The notes: generated by a model from the sequence alone, not told the origin. A stretch of 64,000 bases of DNA from Paradesulfitobacterium ferrireducens (GCF_017310645.1 NZ_JAFLRH010000009.1:1-64000), one strand, 5' to 3'; shown: positions 15,772 through 24,124, numbered from the stretch's first letter. Program-made: numbers and translations.

Positions 15772-16503
15772 CTAAAGATAAGCGACAATTACCAATAACA
15801 CCACTACTTCCGTTATCTCGATGATGGCTCCGTAGATATCCCCGGTTAAACCACCCAAGAGGCGGGCGACCCGCCAGGAAAAGAGCGTGACCAAGGCAAG
15901 GGCGCTCAGAATGGCGCTGATTCCTGCCAGGCCATAGATCCAATAGACCAAAAGCGCAAGGATCATTCCTTCTGCCACAAAAAAAACCCAGCGCCCAGAT
16001 TCATGGAAACCTTTGCCCAACCCTTCCTTGCGCGCATAAGGAAAGTGGATGACGGCGATCAGGAAAGCCCAGCGGGCAAGCATGGGCGGAAGCACCAAAA
16101 AATAGTAAGAGCGTGGATCAAAACTGGCGATTAGGGAAAATTTAAGGATTAAAAGGACAGCCAGGGTGATGGAGGCATGAGCCCCCACCCGGCTGTCTTT
16201 CATTATTGCCAACATGCGCTCGGGCGTGCGCGCGGACAAAAGGCCGTCCATGCTGTCCATAAAGCCATCCAGATGAAGTCCTCCGGTCAGAATGATTTCC
16301 AGAGCCAGTACGATGGCGGCAACCGCCAGCGGAGGGTAGAAGATTCCGGCAAGGGCCGCTGTGCTCCAAAGGATACCCCCCAGAAAGAGCCCGATCAGCG
16401 GGTAATAGCGCTGGGAGCGGGTAAACTCTTCTGTAGTGACATTTTGAGGCTGGGGAAAGGGGATGCGGGTTAAGAAGGTAAAGGCAATCAAAAGTGCTCG
16501 CAT
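15772..16503 (-). CDS. cobS: Adenosylcobinamide-GDP ribazoletransferase (cobalamin synthase)
   Basis: This integral membrane enzyme joins adenosylcobinamide-GDP to alpha-ribazole (or its phosphate) to complete the nucleotide loop of cobalamin. The 243-residue protein is strongly hydrophobic with about six to seven membrane segments. It has the family motifs LTRIPFP near residue 14, GLHLDGFMDSMDGL (about 76-89) and the following R-x-P-E-R and D-SRVGA segment (DSRVGAHASI), the proposed catalytic region. It directly follows cobU on the same strand with a one-base gap, so cobT-cobU-cobS form one transcript behind a cobalamin riboswitch. Confidence 0.95.
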   Translation of the reverse strand: MRALLIAFTFLTRIPFPQPQNVTTEEFTRSQRYYPLIGLFLGGILWSTAALAGIFYPPLAVAAIVLALEIILTGGLHLDGFMDSMDGLLSARTPERMLAIMKDSRVGAHASITLAVLLILKFSLIASFDPRSYYFLVLPPMLARWAFLIAVIHFPYARKEGLGKGFHESGRWVFFVAEGMILALLVYWIYGLAGISAILSALALVTLFSWRVARLLGGLTGDIYGAIIEITEVVVLLVIVAYL

Positions 16504-16504
16504 G

Positions 16505-17149
16505 TTAACGCTCCTGCAATCTATCCAGAATTAGTTGGCCCGGCCCTTTGACTTCCAGGGGGTAGCCCGCCACCACTAAATATACCTCGGCGGCGGCCTG
16601 GGCCAGAATTTGATTGCTGCGTCCGGCCAAGTCGCGATAAGCGCGGGCCAAGGGGTTGTCCGGTACAATGCCGGAGCCTACTTCATTGGTGACTAAAATA
16701 ACCGTAGGATTGATTTCCAAGGCGGCAGCGGCAGCTTCCCGCACGAGAGCCAGGATTTTCTGCTCAATTTGCTGTTCGTAAAAAGGCTGGGTTTGCTCTG
16801 TAGAATAATGTTCTATTTGGTTTGTGCTTTTGGCGTAAGGGTCAGGCTCTATAGAATGGTATTTTAGGATTAAGTTTGAAAGCCAAAGAGTTACACAGTC
16901 CAGGAGAACTACACCAACATTTTCTTTCAGGCTGAACAGGACTTCCCTGATATTCAGCGGTTCTTCGATCAGATCCCATTCCGCCGGGCGTGATTGTCTG
17001 TGCTTTTGCACCCGGTACGCCATTTCTTCGTCCCAAATCTGGGCGGTGGCAATGTAGGTTACCTTCCGGCCGCTCGAAAGGGCCAACGCCTCAGCAAATG
17101 TACTCTTGCCGCTGCGGGCACCGCCGGTAACCAGAATCAGCTTGGACAA
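16505..17149 (-). CDS. cobU: Adenosylcobinamide kinase/guanylyltransferase
   Basis: A bifunctional cytoplasmic enzyme that phosphorylates adenosylcobinamide and then transfers GMP to it. The P-loop GGARSGKSTFAE is at residues 9-20. The region RVQKHRQSRPAEW (about 47-59) contains the histidine guanylylated in CobU, and VTNEVGSGIVP is the conserved C-terminal segment. The 214-residue length is slightly above the usual 180 because of a hydrophilic insertion around residues 95-128 (YHSIEPDPYAKSTNQ and following), not seen in the E. coli/Salmonella layout. It lies between cobT and cobS in the riboswitch-controlled operon. Confidence 0.95.
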   Translation of the reverse strand: MSKLILVTGGARSGKSTFAEALALSSGRKVTYIATAQIWDEEMAYRVQKHRQSRPAEWDLIEEPLNIREVLFSLKENVGVVLLDCVTLWLSNLILKYHSIEPDPYAKSTNQIEHYSTEQTQPFYEQQIEQKILALVREAAAAALEINPTVILVTNEVGSGIVPDNPLARAYRDLAGRSNQILAQAAAEVYLVVAGYPLEVKGPGQLILDRLQER

Positions 17150-17170
17150 TGTGCATCAACTCCCTTATAT

Positions 17171-18247
17171 TTAAGCTTGTTCACTGACTCCGGCGGAGGC
17201 AAAGGTGGCCATCTCCTCCAGGATATGAATAGCCGCTTCCACCAGATAAATACTTAAAGCTGCGCCGGTTCCTTCTCCCAGGCGCATATTCAAAATGAGC
17301 ACCGGGTCGAGGCCTAGAATTTTTAAGGCTTGGCGGTGGCCCGGTTCGACCGAAGAATGGGAGGGGAGCATGTAGCGGACCGCATTGGGACTGAGCTTCG
17401 CAGCAATCAGGGCACCAGCGGTGGAGATAAAGCCATCCACGATGATAGCCGCCCGGCTGGCAGCCGCTTGCAGGATGGAACCGGCAATGGCCGCAATTTC
17501 AAGTCCTCCGACCTTAGCCAGGACATCCAGCGGATCATCCGTGTCCGGCTTATTAAGAGAGATGGCCTTATGGATCACTTCAATCTTGCGGGCAAGGCCG
17601 CGGTCATCCACACCGGTACCCCGGCCGACTACTTGCTCAACCGGCAATCCGGTATAGAGAGCGGCAATGGCTGAACTGGGGGTCGTATTTCCGATGCCCA
17701 TGTCCCCGGTTGCCAGAAGGTTGGCTCCTAAGTCTATTTGTTCCTTGGCCACAGCTGCTCCCACCAGGATGGCCTGAATCGCTTCGGCTCGGGTCATGGC
17801 CGGACCTTGGGCCATATTTGCGGTTCCGTTCTTAACCCGGCGCTTCATTAACTCTGCCGGTTCCAAAGGAAAAGCGACCCCGACATCGGTGCAGACGACA
17901 TCTGCCCCTGCTTGCCTGGACAAGACATTAATGGCCGCCCCCCCATTAAGGAAATTATACAGCATTTGCGGGGTAACTTCCTGGGGAAAAGCGCTTACTC
18001 CTTCGGCCACGACTCCGTGATCTCCGGCCATCAGAAGCACGGCCTTTTTTCGGATGTGCGGGCTGGAAGTCCGTTGAATCCCGGCCAGTTGTTTGGCGAT
18101 CTCTTCCAGCTGGCCCAGGCTTCCCTGGGGCTTGGTGAGTGAGTCCAGCCGCGCCTGGGTCTCAGCGATTGCTTCTTCATCCAGAGAAGTAATCCCTGCA
18201 AGTAGATTTTTTAATTCTTGTTCGAGTTCAGTTAATGTTTTCATCAT
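17171..18247 (-). CDS. cobT: Nicotinate-nucleotide--dimethylbenzimidazole phosphoribosyltransferase
   Basis: CobT makes alpha-ribazole phosphate from a lower-ligand base and nicotinate mononucleotide. The 358-residue length is typical. Visible signatures are LDSLTKPQGSLGQLEE (about 29-44), MAGDHGVVAEGVSAFPQEVT (73-92 region), GATGDMGIGNTT-type segment (ATGDMGIGNTTPSSA), and LGEGTGAAL near residue 329, which holds the catalytic glutamate. It is the first gene after the cobalamin riboswitch. The lower ligand actually used (dimethylbenzimidazole or another base) cannot be read from the sequence. Confidence 0.95.
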   Translation of the reverse strand: MMKTLTELEQELKNLLAGITSLDEEAIAETQARLDSLTKPQGSLGQLEEIAKQLAGIQRTSSPHIRKKAVLLMAGDHGVVAEGVSAFPQEVTPQMLYNFLNGGAAINVLSRQAGADVVCTDVGVAFPLEPAELMKRRVKNGTANMAQGPAMTRAEAIQAILVGAAVAKEQIDLGANLLATGDMGIGNTTPSSAIAALYTGLPVEQVVGRGTGVDDRGLARKIEVIHKAISLNKPDTDDPLDVLAKVGGLEIAAIAGSILQAAASRAAIIVDGFISTAGALIAAKLSPNAVRYMLPSHSSVEPGHRQALKILGLDPVLILNMRLGEGTGAALSIYLVEAAIHILEEMATFASAGVSEQA

Positions 18248-18288
18248 TTCTCCTCCTTAAATTTAATTTTTGGCAAATTTAATTTATG

Positions 18289-18330
18289 GAAAAAATAAAA
18301 AGTCCTAACCACTTGTGTGGTCGGGACTTT
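18289..18330 (-). terminator. Riboswitch-associated terminator before cobT
   Basis: On the minus strand AGTCC..ACCAC pairs with GTGGT..GGACT (18301-18328) and is followed by TTTTTATTTTTT. It lies between the cobalamin aptamer and cobT, the position expected for ligand-dependent transcription termination. Confidence 0.8.
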
Positions 18331-18378
18331 GCCTTCATCACCGCTGCTCCCCCCTGCAGGGGAAGACTTATTCGCTTC

Positions 18379-18537
18379 AGGCAGGTCTTCTGGCTTTCGC
18401 TTCCTCGCTTCACCGCGCCTTCCCAGCATAGAGCCAGTGGCATCATGCGGCAGCTCAGCGTTTACAGTGGTGGGTCCGCGCCGGCTCATACTAACGTATT
18501 CCGGACTTCCCTATTCTCCCCGCAGGGCACCTGTAAC
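18379..18537 (-). ncRNA. Cobalamin riboswitch
   Basis: Read on the minus strand, the conserved elements follow in order: GGTGCCC near 18530, AATAGGGAAGTCCGG, GCGGACCCACCACTGTAA, the B12 box segment GCTGCCGCATGATGCCACTG, GGAAGGCGCGG, and the 3' GCCAGAAGACCTGCC at 18380-18394. This is an unmistakable AdoCbl-type riboswitch. With the terminator at 18289-18330 it should shut off cobT-cobU-cobS when cobalamin is plentiful. Confidence 0.96.
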
Positions 18538-18601
18538 AAAGTGCGTTATTTGATTTGTCCATAGCATAGCACAGACTGAATGACCTGGCAAGAGGTTTTT
18601 C

Positions 18602-19882
18602 TTATGTGGTAAAGGTCAAATACAGCAAGAGCGCATTCAAACTAAGGATCAAAGACACGATGACCGCACCGACGACATTGGTGAGCGGGCGGTTTGCCAT
18701 CGCTCCCATAATATCTTTGCGGCCGGTAATGAGTAAAAGTGGAATAATGGCCGCCGGAAGCGCAAAGCTTAACGTCACTTGGCTAATGATTAAGATTTTC
18801 ATGGGGTTAAACCCTAAGGCCAGCAAGACAAGGGCAGGAATTAAGGTTATAATCCGCCTTAGATTCACCGGGAGGTCAAGGCCGATAAAGCCTTTCATCA
18901 TGCACTCCCCGGCCATGGCGCCCACCGTGGAAGAAGAGAGCCCGGATGCGAGCAGGGCCAGGCCGAAGGCGCCGCTTGAAAGATTTCCCAATAATGGGGT
19001 CAGGGAACGGTGTGCATCCTCAATGGAATCTACTGGGAGCCCTTGGGAGTAGAAGACAGAGGCAGCCACGACGACCATGGCAGCATTGACGAGGAAGGCA
19101 ATATTCATCGCCAGGATGATATCGACTCTTTCCATGCGAAAATGCCTTTGTGCCTCCTCAAGATCATCGCTTTGACGGCGGACTTTTACTAATTCGGAAT
19201 GAAGGAAAATCACGTGGGGCATCACGGTGGCTCCCAGCATGCCGGAAGCAACCAGGACACTGTTCGGCCCCAGGCTGGGTATGAGTGTGTGATAGGCGAC
19301 TTGTGTCCAGTCCGGTTTGGCTAAAAACACTTCGATCAAATACGAGATTCCGATCACCGCAACCAAAGTAACAACGATCCGTTCCACCACGTGCTGGCCA
19401 AAGCGCTGCATGTACACAATAATAAATGTTACCCCTATGGTCAGAAGTCCTGAAAGGAGCAGGGGAATGTGAAATAAGAGGTAGAACCCTAAAGTAGCTC
19501 CCAAGAATTCGGCCATATAGGTCGCAATGGCTGCCAAGAGCATGACCGTCCACAGGAGGGTGTTTACCGGCTTGCTAAAGATACGCCCGCACTGAGTCGC
19601 CAGGTCTACTCCGGTCACAATTCCTAACTTGGCCGAAAGTGTCTGTAAAAAGATAGCCATCAAGTTGCTCCATAAAACAACCCAGATGAGGGTATAGTTG
19701 AAGTTTGAACCTCCGCTTATGTTCGTCGCGAAATTGCCGGGGTCAATGTACGCAACACTGACAATAAATGCGGGACCTAAGTAACGGGCCAAAGCTTTTA
19801 ACTTAGTGATGGATTTTTCCCGTTTTAACTGAAGTGGCACTGCCACATTTTGTACTAAGAGGGGATTCATGCCGTCACTCAT
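18602..19882 (-). CDS. mntH: Nramp-family divalent metal (Mn2+/Fe2+) transporter
   Basis: A proton-coupled importer in the cytoplasmic membrane with about 11 membrane segments in 426 residues. The two metal-binding signatures of Nramp proteins are intact: DPGN at residues 47-50 in segment 1 and MPH at 221-223 in segment 6. That pattern favours Mn2+/Fe2+ over Mg2+ or Al3+ relatives. Its ATG has GGAGGGAA upstream on the minus strand. No convincing MntR or Fur palindrome is visible in its upstream region, and it carries no manganese aptamer. It reads in the same direction as cobT-U-S but lies upstream of that operon's riboswitch. Confidence 0.92.
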   Translation of the reverse strand: MSDGMNPLLVQNVAVPLQLKREKSITKLKALARYLGPAFIVSVAYIDPGNFATNISGGSNFNYTLIWVVLWSNLMAIFLQTLSAKLGIVTGVDLATQCGRIFSKPVNTLLWTVMLLAAIATYMAEFLGATLGFYLLFHIPLLLSGLLTIGVTFIIVYMQRFGQHVVERIVVTLVAVIGISYLIEVFLAKPDWTQVAYHTLIPSLGPNSVLVASGMLGATVMPHVIFLHSELVKVRRQSDDLEEAQRHFRMERVDIILAMNIAFLVNAAMVVVAASVFYSQGLPVDSIEDAHRSLTPLLGNLSSGAFGLALLASGLSSSTVGAMAGECMMKGFIGLDLPVNLRRIITLIPALVLLALGFNPMKILIISQVTLSFALPAAIIPLLLITGRKDIMGAMANRPLTNVVGAVIVSLILSLNALLLYLTFTT

Positions 19883-20028
19883 GCAGTTCCCTCCTTGTGG
19901 TCCAAGTTATCATGTAGAACCACCGCCTCTCTGTGCTCTTTACTAAATCTCTTATCTAACCTATGGAATTAGAGTCAAGGAGGTGTAGTCTTGGAGTATG
20001 GAAAGTTATGACAAGGCTTTTTTCATTT

Positions 20029-20050
20029 TCCTGCCGAAGTGCAGGATTTT
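20029..20050 (+). other. Hairpin in the mntH / HD-GYP divergent spacer
   Basis: In the 294-base spacer 19883-20176, TCCTGC (20029-20034) pairs with GCAGGA (20041-20046) and is followed by TTTTGTGC. It resembles a small terminator on the plus strand although no plus-strand gene precedes it. It could be a relic or part of a leader. The rest of the spacer shows nothing recognisable apart from the promoter listed next. Confidence 0.35.
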
Positions 20051-20123
20051 GTGCTTAAAGAGAGAATAAGACAATAAAGTGTTAATAACAGTATGGGGCA
20101 TTTTTACACTACTTTGAGTAAAA

Positions 20124-20152
20124 TTGCACAAAATCAGGACTCAAACTATAGG
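20124..20152 (+). promoter_or_regulatory. Possible sigma-A promoter of the HD-GYP gene
   Basis: TTGCAC (20124-20129) and TATAGG (20147-20152) are spaced by 17 bases, giving a leader of under 20 bases before the ATG at 20177. The -10 is imperfect. Confidence 0.35.
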
Positions 20153-20176
20153 ACTAAGGAGTAGAGGGGGATTGGG

Positions 20177-21250
20177 ATGAAGCTTATATTGAAGCCGATA
20201 CCGGCAGGAAGCTTTAGAATTGGCGATCCTGCACCCCTTGATTTATTTGATGCTCAGGGCAAACTTCTCCTTGCCAGAGGCCAGATTGTAAAAGCATCGA
20301 CCTTTGAACTCCTGTGCGCGCGTCAGATCTATGTTTTAGAATATGAATGCACCACCGCTACCAAGGTTCAAAGGTTTCCTACTGAAATTTACCGCAATAT
20401 TCTCGGGTTCATGCAGCGTATTTTCTATGATGCCAGCCTGGTTAGTCCGGAACGCCTGGAGCAGACCATGCTGACGGTCGAGAACATCCTGAGGGAACTG
20501 GGACGCCAGGAACGGACGTATATCAGCTTTAACGAATTCCGTACCTATGACAACAATACCTATGTGCACTCGGTCAATGTATCTCTCTTGGCGACCTTAA
20601 TCGGCCAGGAGATGAATTTTCGCGGGCATGAGCTTAAACTGATTGCCTGTTCCGGCTTGCTCCATGATCTGGGGAAATTAAGCGTTCCCCTGGAGATATT
20701 AAACAAGCCTTCAGAATTAACAAGCACTGAGTTTGCTTTAGTGCGTGAGCATACCCTAAAAGGGGTGGACTTATTAAGGCAGGCAAATGCTCCGCTTGAA
20801 CTGGTGGGAGCCATCCGCAGCCATCATGAACGATGGGAAGGTCATGGATACCCGCAAGGGCTGCGCCAACGGGCGATTCCGGAAATTGCCCGCATCATTG
20901 CGGTGGCTGATGTCTTTGATGCCCTGACGGCAGACCGTCCCTACCGGGCCGGACTTCCGCCTTATCATGTGCTGGAAATGATCATGGCCGGAGCCGGGGT
21001 GGATTTTGATCCGGAAGTGGTAATGGCTCTTTGGCGTTGTCTGATTCTCTATCCGGAAAATTCCGTCGTTAAATTGAATACGGGAGAAATCGGAATGGTA
21101 ATCGCCATCCCGAAAAACTTTCCGACTCGTCCCCTCATTCGCATCCTCTTTGACCGCTATGGCAATTACGTGTCCCGCGAGGAAACGGTAGATTTGCTGA
21201 AGGACCTGACCCGTTTTGTTATTTCCGTGGATTTTCAATGTGTTTCATAA
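20177..21250 (+). CDS. HD-GYP domain protein (likely c-di-GMP phosphodiesterase)
   Basis: A 357-residue soluble protein. The N-terminal 110 residues have no recognised sensor domain but resemble the region found before HD-GYP in similar clostridial proteins. The HD-GYP domain (about 130-300) has HSVNVSLLATL, the metal-binding HDLGKLSVP and HHERWEGHGYPQGL, close to HHExxDGxGYP with Glu for the usual Asp. IAVADVFDALTADRPYR follows. The domain should hydrolyse cyclic di-GMP. A C-terminal beta-rich tail (300-357) follows, as in HD-GYP proteins with a DUF3391-like or PilZ-like end. The start follows AGAGGGGG. Confidence 0.88.
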   Translation: MKLILKPIPAGSFRIGDPAPLDLFDAQGKLLLARGQIVKASTFELLCARQIYVLEYECTTATKVQRFPTEIYRNILGFMQRIFYDASLVSPERLEQTMLTVENILRELGRQERTYISFNEFRTYDNNTYVHSVNVSLLATLIGQEMNFRGHELKLIACSGLLHDLGKLSVPLEILNKPSELTSTEFALVREHTLKGVDLLRQANAPLELVGAIRSHHERWEGHGYPQGLRQRAIPEIARIIAVADVFDALTADRPYRAGLPPYHVLEMIMAGAGVDFDPEVVMALWRCLILYPENSVVKLNTGEIGMVIAIPKNFPTRPLIRILFDRYGNYVSREETVDLLKDLTRFVISVDFQCVS

Positions 21251-21350
21251 ATTCCCCCCTGTCAGTTTGTTGTATTTTAGTGTAAAATATGGTTTGATTA
21301 AAGATAAAATAAACGGATTGTCAATAATGCTGGATTGAGGGGGAAAAATT

Positions 21351-22460
21351 GTGTTCGAAAATGATATCCTGATCGCTGGGGGAGACCCTGGATTCGGAGC
21401 GATTAAACTGGATGCCGGGGATTCCAAGGTTTTATTTCCGGCAGTCATCTGCAAAGGGAATGAACGTATTTTCTCTACCTTAGGGAATGCTTCCGTGCAT
21501 AAGGGATCTGATCTGGAAACACAAATCTCCTCGCTGGATGTAATCGTCAAAAATAATTCAACCGGAATTGAACGTCATTATTTCATGGGCAGTTTAGCGG
21601 AAAGTTTAAACCCGAATGAGGCCCATTATTGCTGGGATGAGGATAAATCCACGGATGAAGAGGCCACAGCCTTACTGGTCGTGGCGATTGCTTTGGCCCA
21701 GCAGGGCCCTAAATCCAATGTTTATCTGGGTACCGGAGTGCCGGTTAAATACTATGCCAGTCTGAAAGACCGTTATGAATCTGAGTTGAAAGGTTCTTTC
21801 TCGGTGACTTTCCGATCCGGGCCGCGGGCCGGGGAGACCCGTCACCTGAATATTCTTCGTTCCCGCGTCCTCCCTCAAAGCTACGGGGTGTTTATTAAGG
21901 AAACCTTAAATGAATATGGGATTCCTACCAGCCCCAAATTATTCGGAGGGTATGTCGTTGTGATTGACCCGGGTTTCCGTACCACTGATGTAGCGACTTT
22001 CTATGACGGAGTAATGCTCGATCCCCCGAATTCTTTCAGTCTTGAGAAAGGGTTAAGATGGGCTTATACCGGAGTGGCGGAAAAGCTGAAAGAAATGACG
22101 GCCAGCCATCTCAATCCCTTGGAGACGAATGACCAGGAGTTGGACAAGATCTTCCGCGTCAATGGAGGCCAATTTCCCTGGAACAACGGGGCCATTAATT
22201 TAAACCCTATCATGAAAATGATGCTCAAACAGTTAGGGACAGATATTGGACGGGAAGTGAAAAAGACTTTGAAACCCATGATGGGGAAAATCCATACCGT
22301 GCTTGTGGCCGGCAAAGTGGGAGAAATGATCTTTGAGCACCTGGAATTTGAAAACAAGGTTTTAATCAATGATCCCCAGTTTGGCAATGCCACCGGGTTT
22401 CGGATCATGGCCGCCAACATGGTCAATAACTTAACGAAGAAGGCGAACCCAGGCGCATGA
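21351..22460 (+). CDS. ParM/StbA-like actin homologue (chromosomal Alp)
   Basis: A 369-residue actin-fold ATPase. The phosphate-1 loop is GGDPGFGAIKL (D12, G14) and the phosphate-2 loop is VVVIDPGFRTTDVATFYDG (about 201-219). The adenosine motif VLVAGKVGEM lies near 316-325. ParM-type proteins polymerise into dynamic filaments that push or position DNA bound by ParR. The gene begins at GTG 21351 after TGAGGGGGAAAA and overlaps the next gene by four bases. That next gene has a ribbon-helix-helix-like start, so this is a parMR-type cassette. No plasmid replication or mobility gene is nearby. The cargo is unknown. Confidence 0.85.
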   Translation: MFENDILIAGGDPGFGAIKLDAGDSKVLFPAVICKGNERIFSTLGNASVHKGSDLETQISSLDVIVKNNSTGIERHYFMGSLAESLNPNEAHYCWDEDKSTDEEATALLVVAIALAQQGPKSNVYLGTGVPVKYYASLKDRYESELKGSFSVTFRSGPRAGETRHLNILRSRVLPQSYGVFIKETLNEYGIPTSPKLFGGYVVVIDPGFRTTDVATFYDGVMLDPPNSFSLEKGLRWAYTGVAEKLKEMTASHLNPLETNDQELDKIFRVNGGQFPWNNGAINLNPIMKMMLKQLGTDIGREVKKTLKPMMGKIHTVLVAGKVGEMIFEHLEFENKVLINDPQFGNATGFRIMAANMVNNLTKKANPGA

Positions 22461-22876
22461 TGTCGGGAGAACCGTTTTTACCTTTATATTTTGAAGAAGA
22501 GGATCAAGACCTATGGCAGGTCTTGGCGTCAATCCCGCCGGAAAACCGGGCCGGGGTGGTTAAAACTGCCTTGCGTCAGGCCTTTAGTTTAAACCATGAG
22601 AATTTGAACCGCGATCATGTAAGTGACGAAAGAATAGGCCATAATCATGTTAGTGTAGATAGAGTAGAGCATGATGTGGAATTTACCTTGGAAGACTTGT
22701 TTGTACCTGCCGCTTCCGCTTCTGCTGAAAATCAGCAAGAAGCAGTTCGCTCCGATGCCGGGCCGGCCGCTGGACATATAGACAGTTTATCTCCGTGGGA
22801 TAACCTGCTGTATAATATCATCGGCACCGAAGATGATGAAGCAGTTATTGCAGCCATACAAAAATCCGCCTTATAG
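22457..22876 (+). CDS. Putative ParR-like partner of the actin homologue
   Basis: A 139-residue acidic protein I do not recognise directly. Residues 7-45 fit a ribbon-helix-helix pattern: a strand (PLYFEEED), helix one (QDLWQVLASIP), and helix two (NRAGVVKTALRQAF). That is the DNA-binding arrangement of ParR adaptors. The rest is low-complexity and acidic, with an internal 30-base tandem repeat (residues about 53-72). It ends in a helix (DNLLYNIIGTEDDEAVIAAIQKSAL), the kind of tail through which ParR binds ParM. The gene starts inside the parM-like stop (ATGA overlap), so the two are translationally coupled. The role is inferred from position and fold only. Confidence 0.5.
   Translation: MMSGEPFLPLYFEEEDQDLWQVLASIPPENRAGVVKTALRQAFSLNHENLNRDHVSDERIGHNHVSVDRVEHDVEFTLEDLFVPAASASAENQQEAVRSDAGPAAGHIDSLSPWDNLLYNIIGTEDDEAVIAAIQKSAL
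22613..22680 (+). repeat. 30-base tandem repeat inside the ParR-like gene
   Basis: Unit one (22613-22642) and unit two (22643-22672) share the frame RDHVSDERIGH / NHVSVDRVEH, with a partial third copy starting at 22673 (GATGTG). Each unit begins with the bases ATCATGT and then AGTG. Being 30 bases long it keeps the reading frame and places the core sites about three helical turns apart. Confidence 0.75.
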
Positions 22877-22898
22877 CAAGCAAGGCGGATTTTGATTT
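22861..22898 (+). terminator. Terminator of the parM-parR-like operon
   Basis: AAAATCCGCCTT (22861-22872) pairs with AAGGCGGATTTT (22882-22893), followed by GATTTTAG. The left arm overlaps the last codons of the ParR-like gene. Confidence 0.85.
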
Positions 22899-22963
22899 TA
22901 GTCTTAAATTCGAATTAAGTGTTCCCATAAACAAGCACAAGAATTAAGGAATATTTTGGAGAA

Positions 22964-23356
22964 TTAAAGCTCTGCCTGAACACGACTATACAATCTGAAC
23001 AGCTCTTGTAATCCCCACTCTTGATATTTGGAACCGAGAATCATTACTTTTTGAGCGGCAGGCCATCCATTCACAAGTCCGAAATTCTGTTCCACATATT
23101 CAATTCCCAGCCTGGTCAATTTACAGAGACTTAGGATAACCCCCATGGGGACGGATTCATTCTCATCTCCCCAGATCAGGTGCACATCTCCGATCAGCTC
23201 CTCATCCTGAAGCTTTTTGAGGGCAAAATTAAAAGTTTCTACCTCCATTCCTAATGAAGCCGCGCTAATATGATTAAAGTTAGGTAAATCTCTCTGGTAT
23301 TCAGTATAAAGCGCAAGCAGGACTTGCTGCTTGGTATCTGGTTTCAAGCGCAACAC
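22964..23356 (-). CDS. YjcQ-like winged-helix protein
   Basis: A 130-residue protein. Residues 5-70 fit a winged helix-turn-helix (LLALYTEYQRDL..., SAASLGMEVETFNFALKKLQDEELIGDVHLIW), and the LTRLGIEYVEQNFGL segment resembles the end of YjcQ-family proteins, small winged-helix proteins found in Bacillus and prophages. The C-terminal 40 residues are helical and unassigned. It is transcribed towards the parM-parR pair and sits alone on its strand. A role as a DNA-binding regulator is possible but no target can be named. Confidence 0.5.
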   Translation of the reverse strand: MLRLKPDTKQQVLLALYTEYQRDLPNFNHISAASLGMEVETFNFALKKLQDEELIGDVHLIWGDENESVPMGVILSLCKLTRLGIEYVEQNFGLVNGWPAAQKVMILGSKYQEWGLQELFRLYSRVQAEL

Positions 23357-23564
23357 CCTCCGGGTTTCAGTATTATCTTAATATTTCGCCAACCAACTTT
23401 GAATTCCTTCTCTCTGATTCGACAAAATCCGTAGCAATACGCAAAATGAGTAGTATCAGGGAATATTCGCGAAGGTGGTTGCTCCATGGCAGAAGTTAGG
23501 ATATACTAACCTGGAAAGAGTTCAATAGAATCTCTTTTTAGAACAATTATAAGAGGGGAAAGAT

Positions 23565-24050
23565 ATGGCGCGGAGACCCAAACGGGGGTACATATTAGCA
23601 GCCACGGTATTGCTTATCCTGGTGTCGGTAACGGGATGTGCCGGTTCTCCGCCTGTTTCTGCGCTTCAAAATCAGCCGGATCTCGCCAAAGAAACAACCT
23701 TAAAGGAAGCAGCCAAGGATTACTTTGCCAATATTCCCTCGAGTTACAATTTGATTGACGGCCCCGGACTTAAGGCCAAGATGGAGCACCCTGAAAGAAT
23801 TTATCTTGTTGATATCCGTAAGCCTGAAGATTTTGCTGTTGGCCATATCCTGGGGGCGGTTAACATTCCGTTTAACGAGATGGGCCAACGGTTTGATTCT
23901 CTTCCTAAAGATAAAGAAATTATTGTTTACTGCTATTCCGGGCAAACATCCGGCCAGGCAATTGCCGTTCTGCAGATGAACGGGTTTAACGCGCTGTCCC
24001 TCCTGGGCGGTTTTCCGGAATGGTCAAAAAGTTTTCCGGTCACGAAATAA
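23565..24050 (+). CDS. Rhodanese-domain lipoprotein
   Basis: A 161-residue exported protein. A lipoprotein signal with lipobox VTGC places Cys25 as the lipidated residue. The single rhodanese domain (about 60-160) has LVDIRKPEDFAVGHILGAVNIP (81-102) and an active-site loop CYSGQTSG with Cys123, so persulfide or sulfur-transfer chemistry outside the membrane is plausible. AGAGGGGAAAG precedes the ATG. It is a single-gene unit ending at a clear terminator. The physiological acceptor is unknown. Confidence 0.9.
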   Translation: MARRPKRGYILAATVLLILVSVTGCAGSPPVSALQNQPDLAKETTLKEAAKDYFANIPSSYNLIDGPGLKAKMEHPERIYLVDIRKPEDFAVGHILGAVNIPFNEMGQRFDSLPKDKEIIVYCYSGQTSGQAIAVLQMNGFNALSLLGGFPEWSKSFPVTK

Positions 24051-24095
24051 AAACGACTAAACAATCAACCGAACAAAGAAGATAATGGTATATTC

Positions 24096-24124
24096 AAAGC
24101 GCCTGAAATGAGGGCGCTTTTTAA
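24096..24124 (+). terminator. Terminator of the rhodanese lipoprotein gene
   Basis: AAAGCGCC (24096-24103) pairs with GGCGCTTT (24113-24120), followed by further T residues. The loop is 9 bases. Confidence 0.8.

Noticed and set aside
19883..20176. MntR or Fur operator upstream of the Nramp gene
   Set aside because: I looked for the known palindromes and saw none that was convincing.
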